DNA from: Odontocerum albicorne
Taxonomy: Eukaryota; Arthropoda; Insecta; Trichoptera; Odontoceridae
Length of the DNA: 64,000 nucleotides
Direction: 5' to 3'
NCBI GenBank assembly: GCA_949825065.1
Contig: OX463849.1
Coordinates: 2,418,001-2,482,000 of the forward strand
Shown here: positions 43,787 to 55,212 of the stretch, in pieces
Numbering within the stretch: the stretch's first letter is position 1
How the letters are laid out: each line of letters opens with the position of its first letter
The notes under the pieces: model-generated
Seen by the model: the letters and a program-made list of their open reading frames with translations, nothing else
Databases searched by the model: none
What the model was told of the DNA's origin: nothing
Translations under genes and position numbers: made by a program

Positions 43787-44197
43787 TGTATGAAAACAGT
43801 TGGTGGTATGAACCGACTGGAAGCATTCGAAATGTGGATGCTGCGGATACCCTGGACGGATATGGTCAGCAGCACAAGGGTTCTTCAACGAGCCAACGTT
43901 GATAGAGAGTGGCTGACTAATATTAAAATCCGAAAGGTGTCCTACTTGGGTCATGTACTTAGAGGAGCAAAGTACAAATTACTGCACTTTATCATCCATG
44001 GCAAAATAGAAGGCCGAAGAGGTGTTGGCAGGAGGCAGATCTCCCGGCTCCGCAATATACGATACGTGATTGGACTGGCATAAGGGGCCTTGGAGATCTT
44101 TTTCGGGCTGCCGGGTACAAAGGTGTCTACTCTCAGGTGACATTTAACGTTGGGGGGACATGACATGACACTTGGAAGAAGAAGAAGAAGAAGGAAA
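43787..44197 (+). mobile_element. LINE family E 3' fragment, copy 4
   Basis: GGMNRLEAFEMWMLRIPWTD, MVSSTRVLQRANVDREWLTN, IKIRKVSYLGHVLRGAKYKL and IEGRRGVGRRQISRLRNIR, with a 9-bp coding deletion in WMHRRMLRIP to WMLRIP. The 3' end runs into (GAA)n at 44175-44195. GGAAAACA on both sides may be an 8-bp target duplication. Confidence 0.87.
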
Positions 44198-44224
44198 ACA
44201 ACATGTTAAACATTCTCAAACAAA

Positions 44225-44410
44225 TCAGTGAGACTCGTGACGAAATTTAAATATCTCGGTATCGATTGCTCGGATACAATGATCGATAAAGTCGATACTC
44301 TCTCCGGATGATACCTAGAAGATATGTTCTGGTATAAAAAATATTTGAGAATAAACAATAAGTTACTTACAAAGCATGTGTGAGGCCAATTATGACTCCA
44401 GGAAGATCTC
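44225..44410 (+). pseudogene. LINE-C-like RT remnant
   Basis: Reads LVTKFKYLGIDCSDTMIDKV, then SGYLEDMFWYKKYLRINNKL (one stop between them). It parallels VTKFKYLGGSIMCNND and SGCLKNTIWKNKHMNLQSKV in the fragment at 14956. Interrupted and diverged. Confidence 0.55.
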
Positions 44411-44939
44411 CGATGGAAAGATAGCTGAATGTTATTGTTCTCTGGACACTATTGAGCCCATATATTGGTCCCAGAATCTTTTTCACGTCTCTTCATGTCC
44501 AGAGTCCAAGAAAAGTTTCGAGCTGAGTTTATTTTAAATCCACTCGGAAACATGGGACTAAAAGTGGGACATGCGCACGCTTTCATAAATGTGGACCGCT
44601 CCGGGTCCGCTGAGTCACCAGTCACCAGTGCCTTATCATAAACCGCTCTTATCGTGTGCCTCGAGTGGGACAATAACAGCGGCAATTATATTTATTATTG
44701 GAGACATTCGCTATCTATTCGTATTTATGAACGTTGGTATATTTTCTCACGGATTTGCCTGTCGAAATTTCACCAGCCCATTGTTTGGTGTCTGCCGATT
44801 GTTATCTGTTTACGGCAACTACGGAAGAGAGCTGCCGGTGGGAACAATCAAAACTAATCGACTGCTACTGATACGGTTGCGTTGGGCGTTGGGCGTTGGG
44901 ACCTTTCCAAAATCCTAAGGAAAAATACGATTTTATTTT
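44411..44939. other. unassigned
   Basis: No recognised repeat or domain. Confidence 0.3.
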
Positions 44940-45115
44940 GTATGACCAACTCGGTTATTTTGAAAGAAGTAAACGTAAGAAGTCCGAGAATTCGTATGAG
45001 TTGTATGAAAAGGTGTATGGATGTCGAAGAGACGAAGAATATATGCCGAGAAAGAAAAATCTGGCGCTGTGTCCTCTTCCTACCCCGACAGGGAAATACA
45101 CGTCGTGTAGGTTAA
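44940..45115 (+). pseudogene. LINE family F C-terminal remnant, copy 1
   Basis: Reads SPRIRMSCMKRCMDVEETKN, ICRERKIWRCV, followed by CTACCCCGACAGGGAAATAC. The same CTACCCCGACAGGGA word ends the copy at 49565. The MDVEExxxICxxRxxW pattern is typical of the end of insect RTE/L2-like RT proteins. Confidence 0.5.
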
Positions 45116-45435
45116 TTTTATTGAGTCACCGAGATTTTACAAGATGGCGTAACTTTTAATAACAGCTGTGTATAAAAGGGAGCTTTTGTGGAACACATCG
45201 AGCAAATTATACAAAAATGTACCTTTAATAAAATCTGGAATGAAGTTGCGCAGGAAGTAAATAAAGGTGGTAAGTTGTAATGAAATTGGTTAGTTTTGAG
45301 TGTGGCATCGTTTGCTGACTCAACCGCTCCCAAATGTCAAATGAATTTGTGCGAAGCACTGGTGTGGCCATGCATGAAATATATTAGTCATTAGTCACGT
45401 ATCACCTGGCGAAGCACTTTGGTGTGGCCACGGCC
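45095..45435 (+). mobile_element. PIF/Harbinger-like MITE with MADF exon, copy 3
   Basis: Inverse of copies 1 and 2, with its outer end at GTGTGGCCACGGCC then TGA (45436-45438). The plus strand reads MA, a stop, LLITAVYKRELLWNTSSKLY, KNVPLIK, and after a one-base shift IWNEVAQEVNKG, followed by a GTAAGT donor at 45270. The other end is lost. Confidence 0.75.
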
Positions 45436-45438
45436 TGA

Positions 45439-46796
45439 GGGTTTATAATAATAATTGTAGAGTAAAGAGCGACGTGCTCGATTAGCGACGAAGAAAGTCT
45501 CAGAAATGCGAGCAACAGGTTGTCTCTAATTGAATTCCCCACGGATTGTGCGGACAGCTGATCCCGTGGTAACAACACACACACACATATGAAACTCGTA
45601 TATATGTATGTGTACATGTGGAAACGGGCATTGTACCGCGCCCGTCTCCCGTGCCGGAGCAGTACATAACGGAGCAGCTCGTGTGTTGTACATAGATTCT
45701 TTACACAGAACACGGCATGTGAATGGGCCCCGGCCTATGTACCGCCCGCCTACCCACTGGGACCCCATGAATGGGGCCGACCGAGAAAAGGATTCCGCGT
45801 TGTGTAATCCGGCCGAGCCGCTTTCTGCTAACCGCACCCAGCGCCCTTATCCGTTCATGTGGAATCAACTCGGGTACCAAGTTTCCGTCACACATTTTGT
45901 GTCGAGTCCTTGCTACTTACTACCATCGTCGTCAAATGTAATTTCTTTCCCATCTACGAGTATTTACTAATCATCGCTCTCAGGATCGCTTATCTCACGG
46001 ATATTCATAACCCATCAGGTTTATATTCCTTATTCAACATGTGAAAGGTTTCGATTCTGCAAAGCAACTTGCATCTCGTTCTACAAGTGAGCCCATGTGT
46101 TATCTATATCTCATGATCTATCCATAAAATTCTCGAAAAATCCAATTCTTCTTGTTCTATGTAAGCGTTGTTCCACTAAAAACAAATCTGAGTTCTTTAC
46201 CACTATAAAATAAGTCTTCGACAATTACGTAAGTCTGCTTGGTGAAGTTTGGTAATATTTTGTGATATACATACATATATTGAACTTGAATATACATATA
46301 ATTATTAAATAATTTTAAACAATTACTGTGATTTATTATTACTACTGCTTTTTGTGTCTTCATGTTAGTTTCAGATAAAGTTTTGTATTTTTTGTTAATA
46401 ATTTTAAGTACTTGTATAACCTGTCACATTTTCATTTGTATATAAAGACACTGTTGTGTCGTTAATTAAATAAATAAATAATCAAAAGAAATAAGATTTC
46501 TACACAGTAATATCCTACAAAATGCTCGCAAGTTGCTACTGCCGACTTGCCCATGTATGTTTCGAGCTTCTACCTTTTTTTTCCAATATGCTTGTTTATT
46601 ATATTTGATAATCTGTGCACACCTTAAAAAGCTGTTGACATATTTATAGAACGGCTTTGTACAATCGTTTCAGTCCATTCGCGTTTTCGCAAACAAATAA
46701 CGTTTCAAACTCGTCATGAGTGCACATATTACATTTTAACGATGGATTTACTGGAGTTCATTTGTAATATCATACGAGTATTTCATATGTACTCGT
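45439..46796. other. unassigned, GC-rich island 45530-45860
   Basis: The island carries an (AC)n run at 45570-45588 and frames on both strands of 100-120 codons with no domain. From 46040 the sequence is AT-rich without recognised repeats. Confidence 0.3.
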
Positions 46797-46797
46797 A

Positions 46798-47550
46798 ATT
46801 GAAGAGTAAAACTCATAAACCACTCAAATCATGGATTAGCGCTACGCTCAAACAGATATTGTTTATTGGCCTTTCCAGTTCACCGCTCCTCTTTCTTTAC
46901 GTCGTCCTTTACTGTCCTTGCAGGGAGACTCTGGAATCAGTTACAAACCAATATAAGACTCGCTCCGTCTTTGGCATGCTTTAAGAAGCGACGGAAAAAA
47001 ACTCTTCATTTCTAGTCAGTAAAATAACTTGTTTCATTCCTGATTTTTCTTTTCCTTTCCTTTTGATTGATGATATCTCATTTTATATGAAAAAGAATGT
47101 TTGGGTGATTGTCCGTCTTTGTGGGGTTCGTGGGCATGTGCTCACGTATATGTATATGGATTTCGTGGGGATGGATAGTCATTTGAATGATTTATGCGAC
47201 CTCGTAACTGGCTTCATTTACGTTTGTCTGGTTGGTTGGAAGAGATTGCCGCCTGGCTTAAAGCCCGTCAGATTGTATTTGCAATAAAAGTGTTAAATAA
47301 ATAAATAAGAGCCAAAAAAATACGTAGAGTTACGAGTATAAGAAAAAAACTGCACATTTTCTACAAAACGTTTTATTTGTGAAAAATAAAAAACATACAA
47401 ATTATATAAAGCTATTTTTATAGTTTGAATTCACATATACTCGTATGCCATTTATGGGTATATTGTCGCTTGTTGATAACTGTTTTTTTCCATAAAAAAA
47501 TTATATCAAAAACATGGTTGTTATGTGGTTTATGAGTTTTACTCTTCAAT
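46798..47550. mobile_element. TA-type MITE with 26-bp perfect termini, split by a LINE
   Basis: ATTGAAGAGTAAAACTCATA followed by AACCAC (46798-46823) is repeated inverted at 47525-47550, with TA outside both (46796-46797 and 47551-47552). That is Tc1/mariner-type target use. A LINE A copy (46824-47308) begins immediately after the left terminus. The native element would be about 270 bp and AT-rich. Confidence 0.88.
46824..47308 (+). mobile_element. LINE family A 3' fragment, copy 3
   Basis: Begins TCAAATCATGGATTAGCGCT, continues through the RT tail (FTVHAV.. segment degraded), and has the 3' region GATTGTCCGTCTTTGTGGGG, GGTTGGTTGGAAGAGATTGC and a TAAATAAATAAATAA tail. It lacks about 40 bp (CTCTCCACCATCCCTTCC) present in other copies. 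Confidence 0.88.
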
Positions 47551-47552
47551 TA

Positions 47553-47689
47553 TAAATATTTCTTTATGATCGCATACGTACTTTTTTGGAGACAGTGCGT
47601 ATCTGGAATCGAGTGTTTCTTACATATGGTAGATTCCAGACTCCACGGTAGACAGGAATGCAGCTCGAAATTGACTACGAAGAGGCCGG
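47553..47689. other. short unassigned spacer
   Basis: Contains a small inverted repeat CTGGAATC ... GATTCCAG (47601-47643). Nothing else recognised. Confidence 0.4.
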
Positions 47690-48303
47690 GGGGTCCTCAA
47701 CCACGAGGGGTAGAAGAACGTTTCGTGGTCCAATCCTTATCACGGCCAAACGAAAACGTTACCATCAGGTTTTTTAATATCGTACGGGTTGATTTGAAGA
47801 GATTGTCAATAACGTGCCGGAACCAAAAGACGGTCGCAAGCACCTTAGCAGCTGACAGCCGAGTCTTGGCTTTCACAAGGACTGCCTCGTCCTTCTTTTT
47901 CCACTCCATGCTGGCTTGTTTCGACTCGGGCGTATAGTGGTGTACCCAACTTTCATCGCAGGTAACGATGTGACTCAAAAAAGCGTTCCCTTGCGCAAAC
48001 CGCACCGTGAGCTGCTCACAGACGTGCACGGCATTTCATGAACTCCTTATGCCAGGCAGACACACGGGGTTTTGAAAGTGTTTGATCCCCGAACTGTGCC
48101 GTCAGTCTCCGCAGAATATCGGCCGGTTTTACGTCCTCACGATCGAGAAACTTAATAATTATGCGTTTCGCAGACGGGTGCACTTCTTTCTCAGACATCG
48201 TGTGCCATACTAATGACGGAATCTGCCGAGGCCGGCCGATTGCTATCCCCACCCAACACTCCTCGAGGCGGCCGCGCGCTCCGTTTGAAATAACGCGCTC
48301 CAA
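47690..48303 (-). mobile_element. mariner N-terminal two-thirds (lineage M2)
   Basis: Two overlapping minus-strand frames. 48303-48016 (start at the internal MSEKEVHPSAKRIIIKFLDR) covers the paired-like DNA-binding region (VKPADILRRLTAQFGDQTLS, KPRVSAWHKEF). It is then joined, with a large internal deletion, to 48029-47697: HVCEQLTVRFAQGNAFLSHI, VTCDESWVHHYTPESKQASM (first catalytic Asp) and KAKTRLSAAKVLATVFW. After that the mariner similarity ends at about 47825 in unrelated sequence. The second and third catalytic residues are absent. Confidence 0.82.
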
Positions 48304-49250
48304 AACAAGTCTCGTTTATATTTGATCCACTATCGTATATACCATATATATTTATTTGTTTTGTAATATTTTTAATCTGTCAATAATAGTGGATCGAGTC
48401 CCGAGCTAGACCTAGACCGCACCTAGAGCGATTCGCACCCAGCGAAGAGTTTGCTTTCTGGCGGGCGTTATAGAAATTGTCATTTTATTGGTATAAAACT
48501 AGATCTATGAAATGTACACTCAAAATTTACTCGTAAATACCAATAGTTGACATAATAATTAGAGAAATCATCACGTACCATATACACTCGTATTAATGTC
48601 GTCGGTGTGCTTGTTTATAAAATATCTGTGTAAATCTAAATATAAGTGAGCAACCCGCTTGACACGTGTCTAGATTACGGAATCGCGGCAGAATATTCAG
48701 GAATTCCGTCAACATCCATCCATCGGCGAATAGAACACTCGCGCCGAGAGAGAGCGGCCCGGAAGGTTGGTCACTCGCTGCAGAATGCGCTCCTCTGCAC
48801 CAGGCCAGCCCGACCGGGCGATGCCCCCAATTCCGTGAAGTGTCCTTGGCACAGATACATGGCGTGTGCCCGTAACGAGTGATTACCCTTCGTATTCACA
48901 GATCAGGGAGACGTTTCCGAGATTAATCCTGTTTCACTGCAGCAATCGTGCATTGTTCAAATTATCGACATTATACCAATCCCGCTGCGTTTTGAAATAC
49001 ATTCGTCATAATATGGAATTTTATTGGAATGTCTTCCACTTGATTACTGATATTCTTCATCGCGGATATTTTCCGCCAGGTTCTAAGAAAGGGGAACCCT
49101 CGCTCCCTTAAAGTATGATCTAATGTGAGGTTTGTCATCATACCTGCTCTTTCAAAATTTATTCACTATTACGTAACCTGTATGTTCTTATTTTAGTACC
49201 ATTATTTAAGTGCCAGCTTTGGGTATAGAAGTAACACGTGGACGTTAATA
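48304..49250. other. unassigned, GC-rich island 48660-48890
   Basis: Frames on the plus strand across the island overlap in two phases. No domain seen, and no repeat. Confidence 0.3.
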
Positions 49251-49254
49251 GAGC

Positions 49255-49570
49255 CGAATATATACTTTAGAAATGGTTGAATTAATAAGAATACACGGGA
49301 GACAATGTATGGTAGGACTCGGAATGAAGTCATTAGGGATGATTGGAAACTTTAAAGCTGATTTGTTTGAGTAAAATGAAGAAGGGCACGCTGAGATGGT
49401 AACAAAACAAATATACCGTACAAATGTGAGACGATAAGGAAGCTGTGGTAGAGGAGGACCGAGGAAAGTATGGTTGGATGTAAAAAAGGCGAAAGATGTG
49501 TGTAGCGATAGGAAAGTCGGGTGTTCTCTGCCTACCCCGACAGGGAGACAACGTGATGGTATATATGTTC
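49255..49570 (+). pseudogene. LINE family F C-terminal remnant, copy 2
   Basis: In broken frames: RNEVIRDDWKL, KRRHAEMVTKQIYRTNVRR, GRGGPRKVWLDVKKAKDVCS, DRKVGCSLPTPTGRQ. This follows the RxxEVIRD ... GHVxR ... GRGRPKKxWxD order at the end of insect RTE/L2-like RTs. It ends CTACCCCGACAGGGAGACAA. Confidence 0.6.
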
Positions 49571-51162
49571 TCAATTACATTATTTAAATACTATTCTGAA
49601 TAGAGTATCTCAGTATTTTGAAAACATATACAAAACATTTTTTTATTATAAACTCATATTTCTTCAGGGAGTTGCAGTTTCCAAAGTTAACATTTGTGTG
49701 ATGATCGCTAACCTGCGGTAGGAGGCGACACTGAGAAGAAGACAAATTGACCAAATTAGTTTTAATTTTATTATTTTTGCCTACCTTTAAGATGTAACAG
49801 GTGTGAGCAATTATGCCATAATGCTGAATGTCGAATGAAATAAAACACACTCAGTTTAGAACCAAAGGGACGATGAATTAGGTGACGCGAGTTCTTAGCG
49901 AGTTCAATTGATTGACCATTTTAAAAAGCCACTTTCATCTGACAAACCATGTAGTACATTCTGTAGGAATGTACCTTAAGTTTTTGCAGATACTCTCGAC
50001 GATTCTAATAATTGAACGAAGTACGTAACCGACTATTAATTGTCTTAGATATTTTGTGCTGACACTGTGGCAGCTTTGGCGACAAGCCGCGTGATCGATC
50101 ATAAGACTTTTTTTTAAGTCTTGACAGTGAGGAGATCCCTATATTTGCAACCCACAAAATTAATATCCATAACTAGTTATTTCAAGAATGACCTAAATGA
50201 AAAGTTTTAATGTTGATTGAAAATGTGGAACCTTTTTCCTATGCTTTAAATTCGTAATTTACAATACTTAACCCTCATTATTCCTTCGAGTTAAATGAAT
50301 TAGAACTAATTACTTTGAAACCCCTTATAAGGTGTCGACGAGGCCATTTAAAAAATAACCGCATTATATTGAACTCTACTCTCTGGTAAAATTGATATCC
50401 CTAATCCGTAACTGAAATACACAAGTAATCCAGCGGGCCACCTCTCGGGGCGGCGAAGAGTGATGGGAGACCGCCTCTCCTTGCCCTCGCCCTCGCCCTC
50501 CCACGTGCACACGTGCTCCGCACCGTACCACGTGGCTGATCCTACACGAGTGTAGAAAAATGTGAGTGAGTGGCTGGTACATAAGCGGCGACCTTGCGGG
50601 ATTCCCTTATGTATTGTATATACCCGCCCTCACACCCGGCCAACATCACACACCTTTTCCCAACCGATCCCTTTTTTTCGCCACAAATATTTAGATATTC
50701 TCAACCAGTTTCTCTGTCTCTGTCTGGCACACATAAGGCTCGATGGATATTTCATGTTTGGATTTGAGTAAACAGTTTTTTCCCATTTCTAGTGTTATTG
50801 ACCCAAATAAAATGTAAATAGTGGTTATTTGAAAGTTTGAATATTTAGCTTAGACCTACAATAAAGGATACAGGATGAAGGATGTCGATTAAAGGATGCC
50901 AAAAACTTTTCTTATATTTTCTGGTGACTGGAATGTTTTTCACACTGCCCCGAATATGGAGCCTTCAATCATAGATGTCTTCTCGAATCACAGCAACACA
51001 ACAAATATGATCAAGCTCTAGATATCGAATTTCCCCTACACACGATGCGATGTCATATTTCATTTATATTTTGATAGCTTTTATTCCATTAGTCGATTGT
51101 ATGAAAATGTAGGATATTTATTATTTTGAATAAATAAATATTATTTGGAAAAATATGTATGA
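49571..51162. other. unassigned, GC-rich island 50420-50660
   Basis: The island contains CCTTGCCCTCGCCCTCGCCC (a CTCGCC triplet run) and ACGTGCACACGTGCTC (overlapping E-boxes CACGTG). No gene recognised on either side. Confidence 0.35.
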
Positions 51163-51676
51163 TTTCAGCGTCTTTCCAATCATGGATTAGCGCTACGCTC
51201 AAGCAGAGATTGTCTATTGGCCTTTCCAGTTCACCGCTCCTCTTTTTTTACGTCGTCCTTTACTGTCCATGCAGTGAGACTCTAGAATCAGTAACAAACC
51301 AATATAAGACTCACTCCGTCCTTGGCATGCTTTAAGAAGCGACTGAAAAAACTCTTTATTTCTAGTCAGTAAAATAACGTGTTTCATTCCTGATTTTTCT
51401 TTTCCTTTCCTCTCCACCATCCCTTCCTTTCCTTTTGATTGATGATATCTCACTTTATATGAAAAATAATGTTCGGGTGATTGTCCGTCTTTGTGGGGTT
51501 CGTGGGCATATGCTCACGTATGTGTTTGGATTTCGTGGGGATGAATATTCATTTGAATGATTTATGTGACCACGTAACTTACTTCATTTACTTATGTCTG
51601 GTTGGTTGGAAGAGATTGCCGCCTGGCAATAAGCCCGCCAGATTGTATTTGCAATAAAAGGGTTAAATAAATAAAA
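51163..51676 (+). mobile_element. LINE family A 3' fragment, copy 4
   Basis: Starts TTTCAGCGTCTTTCCAATCA and includes GTTCACCGCTCCTCTTTTTT, CTCTCCACCATCCCTTCCTT and GTCTGGTTGGTTGGAAGAGA, with the TAAATAAATAAAA tail at 51664-51678. The most complete 3' untranslated region of the family here. Confidence 0.88.
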
Positions 51677-51766
51677 AAATATGATTTTTAGATAGTGCTT
51701 ATCCGGCCATTAGCAAAACATGTGGCATTATGGCCATGACCATGAGACAGTAACCGTAAATTAACT

Positions 51767-52170
51767 TCTTCTTCTTCTTCTTAAACTTTCTGTAGACTCT
51801 CAAGAGTCTGTTACTGCAGGATTGTCCTGTGATGCTGAGCTCCAGCTATCTCTCCGTCGTTTCGAGGGTCTCCCTGGCGGACGCCATCCATCTGGCACCC
51901 CATGCAGAGCTATATATGGAATTCTTGTGGAATTCATTCTCTGTACATGTTGGTACCAGTATCGTCGACGCTGTCGTCCCCATCTGACCACATCTTGGAC
52001 CTCACATACCTCTCGGATTGTGGTGTTCCTTACACGATCACGCAAAGTCTTCCCAGCAATAGCGCGCAGAGTTCTCATTTCCCTTGTCCTTAGCATACTT
52101 TTTGTCCTGACAGTGTCCGCCCTCGCTTCGATGCCATATGTGAGGATAGGTCGCACACAGGTCTTATAAA
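51767..52170 (-). mobile_element. LINE family C 3' fragment with 12-bp target duplication
   Basis: CGTAAATTAACT lies at 51755-51766 and 52171-52182. The minus strand has an unbroken frame (52156-51800) ending the RT: RPILTYGIEARADTVRTKSM, LRTREMRTLRAIAGKTLRDR, TIREVCEVQDVVRWGRQRRR and GWRPPGRPSKRRRDSWSSAS. The tail is (AAG)n, seen as TTCTTCTTCTTCTTC at 51767 onward. The right target copy overlaps the first two bases of the foldback MITE, so the LINE landed at the edge of a MITE already present. Lack of stops suggests a young insertion. Confidence 0.9.
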
Positions 52171-52180
52171 CGTAAATTAA

Positions 52181-52401
52181 CTATAGTTCGGAAATTATAG
52201 GATGTGTCTTGTGACAGCTCACAAATTTGCCCCAATACAACCTTATGTAATGTATTTACTTAAATAACTTGATATTTATTAGAATTGAGGCTTATATTAA
52301 AGTTGATAAAATAATTAAAATTACAGAACATCGTTACAAGGTTGTAGTGAGGCAAATTTGTGAGCTGTCACAGGACTCATCCTAGAATTTCCGAACTATA
52401 G
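52181..52401. mobile_element. 221-bp foldback MITE, TA-flanked
   Basis: The arms, about 75 bp each, begin CTATAGTTCGGAAATTATAG and from the right CTATAGTTCGGAAATTCTAG. They continue GTGACAGCTCACAAATTTGC on both sides. TA sits in both ends (CTATAG...CTATAG), consistent with a Tc1/mariner-type target. The loop is about 65 AT-rich bases. Non-coding. Confidence 0.88.
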
Positions 52402-52974
52402 AATCGTTTTTTGTTATTAAAAATTAATACAGATTTTTTTTTCAAAATTCCTTTAAAGCTTATACTTTATTATCAAATGATATATTTTATTTGTAAATAG
52501 CTGGCTACTTAGCATTTGCTCTTGAAGAATGCCGACAGCCACCTTGGTATTGCCCCGGGTGCGCGCCCCACCCCATCCCTCTGGCGGGGCTGGGGGCGGG
52601 AGTGGCTAGGTACATAGCGGTGCGGCTCTATGTATATAGGAGAGATAAAGTAATGTGCCGGCGGAGGAAGGGCGGGGGCGGGGAGGGGGGGGGAGGAATT
52701 GATTTGCAACATCGCCTTGACTTTGAAAGTAAAATTGCCGACAGTATCGAGCGCCACCCCCTCAGCCCGCACCAGCTGTTACCCCGCTACCGACTACCTT
52801 ATTACGTCACGAGACATTGCTCCCAACGGTATCTACAGCAGATCTATCTCGACACTGCTACATTTCAATGCACACCGTTTTCATACCTACAACCATAATA
52901 TTAAGCCATACGTATACACAGTCTGTCCAATGCGAAATGTGACTGACGGGAAATAATATACAAGATCTTGTTTA
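52402..52974. other. unassigned, GC-rich island 52540-52800
   Basis: The island has GGCGGGGCTGGGGGCGGGAG and GGCGGGGGCGGGGAGGGGGG (GC-box-like runs). The three frames across it have no domain. Confidence 0.35.
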
Positions 52975-53961
52975 TTTTTAGTTTAAATTACCTTTTATTC
53001 AAAATACATTCCTTGTGAGTTTATACAATACTGGGAACGGTTGTAAAACTTTTTGAAGCACTCCTCAAAGTCATTCTTGGGAATTGCCTCAAAAATCGCG
53101 GTCGAAGCCTTCTGATGTCAGAAATCGTGTCGTGACGCTTTCCTTTCATCGCCAATTTCAGTTTCGAAAATAGCCAGAAGTCGCATGTAGCCAAATCAGG
53201 TGAATACGGGGGGGGGGTGATCGAAACTTTGTTTGGCCAAGAAACCGATGAATTGTCGTCCAACAAAGACTATGCCCCTTGTTCCCGGTATTCGGGTCGA
53301 ATTCGAAGAATCCTGGCCTATAAACGATTCAAAACACCCGAGTACAAATCCGGCGTTCATCATTTGACCTTCTGGGGTGAATTCCTTATGGATAATTCCT
53401 TTGGAATCAAAGAAAACGGTGAGCAGTGTCTTGAACGGCTGTTCTGCATGCGTACTTTTTCGGTTTCGGAGATTGTGGACCCTTCCATTCCGAGCTCTGG
53501 CACTTTGGCACTTATGCTGAAAGCACCATATTTCATCACATGTTACAATACAATGCTTGAAATGAAGTCTGGATCCATATTAGCCGCTCTTTTCTTGTCT
53601 CTGCAGTGCTCCACTTTGAAAACTTTTCGATCGTCAGTCAGTGTGTGACCTTTCGTTTGACCAAATTTTCCGTTAAAATGAGATGGACAGTGGATGTAGG
53701 AATTCCAGTGAGTTCCTCTATTAGTCTAGTAGACGCACAACGGCCATTTCGAAGAATTTCAGCTGCTTTTTTAACATTTTCTTCAATTCGAACTGTCAAT
53801 GATGGTTCAGGCCGTTGATCATCTTCAATGCTCTCTCTGCCATCACGAAATCTTGCATACCACTTAAAAAAATTGTTACGACTCATTGCTTCACCTAATT
53901 GTTACATCATTATGAATGAACCAGCGATGGCAGTGCTTTAAAACTTTTACGGAACATAGTA
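52975..53961 (-). mobile_element. mariner, near full length, frameshifted (lineage M3)
   Basis: The right terminus is TACTATGTTCCGTAAAAG (read inward), similar to that at 563. The minus strand reads FFKWYARFRDGRESIEDDQR (frame 53886-53638, helix-turn-helix region), TRLIEELTGIPTSTVHLIL, DRKVFKVEHCRDKKRA and VTCDEIWCF (first catalytic Asp). Then follow LTVFFDSKGIIHKEFTPEGQ and LLDDNSSVSWPNK (second Asp), and frame 53266-53021 with PPPYSPDLATCDFWLFSKLK (third Asp) and AMKGKRHDTISDI. At least three frame changes separate these. The first ~30 residues are missing and the left terminus is not recognisable. Confidence 0.88.
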
Positions 53962-54013
53962 GAAATGTGTCACTAGTTAACTCATTTATGCATTCACAGA
54001 TGACGCTGGTGGT

Positions 54014-55212
54014 TACATGAAAATACATTCATCTACAACTCCGATTACTTCACTGCCTACTCAGGTGTTCCGCAGGGGTCTAATCTTGGACCTACCTTAT
54101 TTCTTATTTTTATTAATGATATCGGTAGAGTTATAAAAAAATCCACATTTCTTCTATTTGCTGATGACCTCAAAATCTTTAAAAAAATTCGTTCTTATAC
54201 CGACTGCTTAGACCTACAGTCAGATCTCAACAACGTTTGTGAGTGGAGCCACAATAATAAATTATATTTCAATGCATCAAAGTGCAAAATTATGTCGTAT
54301 TATCGCTCACACGTCTTGAAATTCCATAGATATACACTAGAATCTACACCTATACCCCGCACAGATAATATTAAAGATCTGGGTGTCTTGTTCCACAGCA
54401 ATCTCGCGTTTGGTCGTCACATAGAAGTTATGTGCAACTCGGCTTATAAAACTCTAGGATTTGTAATGAGAATCTCTAAGTCGTTTGAAAACCAATTGGT
54501 GCTCAAAACGTTGTTTAATTCATTGATCCGTAGTAAACTAGAAAGCAATGCTTGCATTTGGAGCCCAGTGGGGGCGCAGAACTCGCTCATGGTGGAGAAA
54601 GTACAAAAAAAAATATCTACGATATCTCTATATGAGAGAGTTCGGTGTCTATCCTTGGCTTTATCCTACTCAGTTCCTGCTGGGCATGCTCGGGTATAAC
54701 TCCTTAAGCGTAAGAAGAGATGTGCGTCTCCTAGTATACGTTGTCAAACTCGTTCGAAGAGTTGTGAGCTGTCCAGCATTACTACAAAGATTAGCGTTAA
54801 ATGTTCCTAACAATTACACTAGACTGCGCCGGCAAGAACTGTTCTCAATAACATACGCAAGAACGGGTCTTCCAGCCGCTATGCCTGTTGGAAGGGCCTT
54901 AACTCTTCTGAACGGTACTGCTTCGGATATTGACATATTCCATATCACATTACCAAAAGCAAAAGTAAATTATCTTCTAAGATTGAGCGCGTTAGAAGGC
55001 ACTCATCAACATACCTAAATGACTGTGAATATATGTGTGTAATATGTTTGTGTGTATATACTCGTTTGTATGCATATGCATTATTTTTTATTTTATATAA
55101 TTTTTTAACTTATTTTTTTTCCTTTTTGTAATTTTTCTTCTCTTTTGATGTTTTGTATTTTCAAAGTAATTGTGCTAAGCCTGTTTTGAAAAAATAAATA
55201 AATAAATAAATT
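54014..55212 (+). mobile_element. LINE family B, RT fragment (Jockey/CR1-like)
   Basis: One frame runs from about 54014 to 54699: NSDYFTAYSGVPQGSNLGPT (RT motif 4/B), LFLIFINDIGRVIKKS, FLLFADDLKIFKKIRSYTDC (catalytic FADD), LQSDLNNVCEWSHNNKLYFN, YTLESTPIPRTDNIKDLGVL and SLIRSKLESNACIWSPVG. A frame change near 54600 leads to 54700-55018 (MLGYNSLSVRRDVRLLVYVV, NYTRLRRQELFSITYARTGL). The 3' tail is AATAAATAAATAAATAAA at 55194-55212. The endonuclease and RT fingers are lost. A shorter copy is at 21352. The mosaic order GVPQGS, FADD, KDLGV is diagnostic of the Jockey/CR1/R1 side of non-LTR elements. Confidence 0.9.

Noticed and set aside
45402..45970. Three frames of 103-120 aa
   Set aside because: Overlapping on both strands in a GC-rich patch with no recognisable domain.
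50272..50320. TTAACCCTCATTATTCC as a piggyBac-type end
   Set aside because: No partner and no subterminal similarity to the two TTAA families in the window.
53217..53648. 143-aa plus-strand gene
   Set aside because: It is antisense to the mariner transposase, whose motifs are clear on the minus strand.
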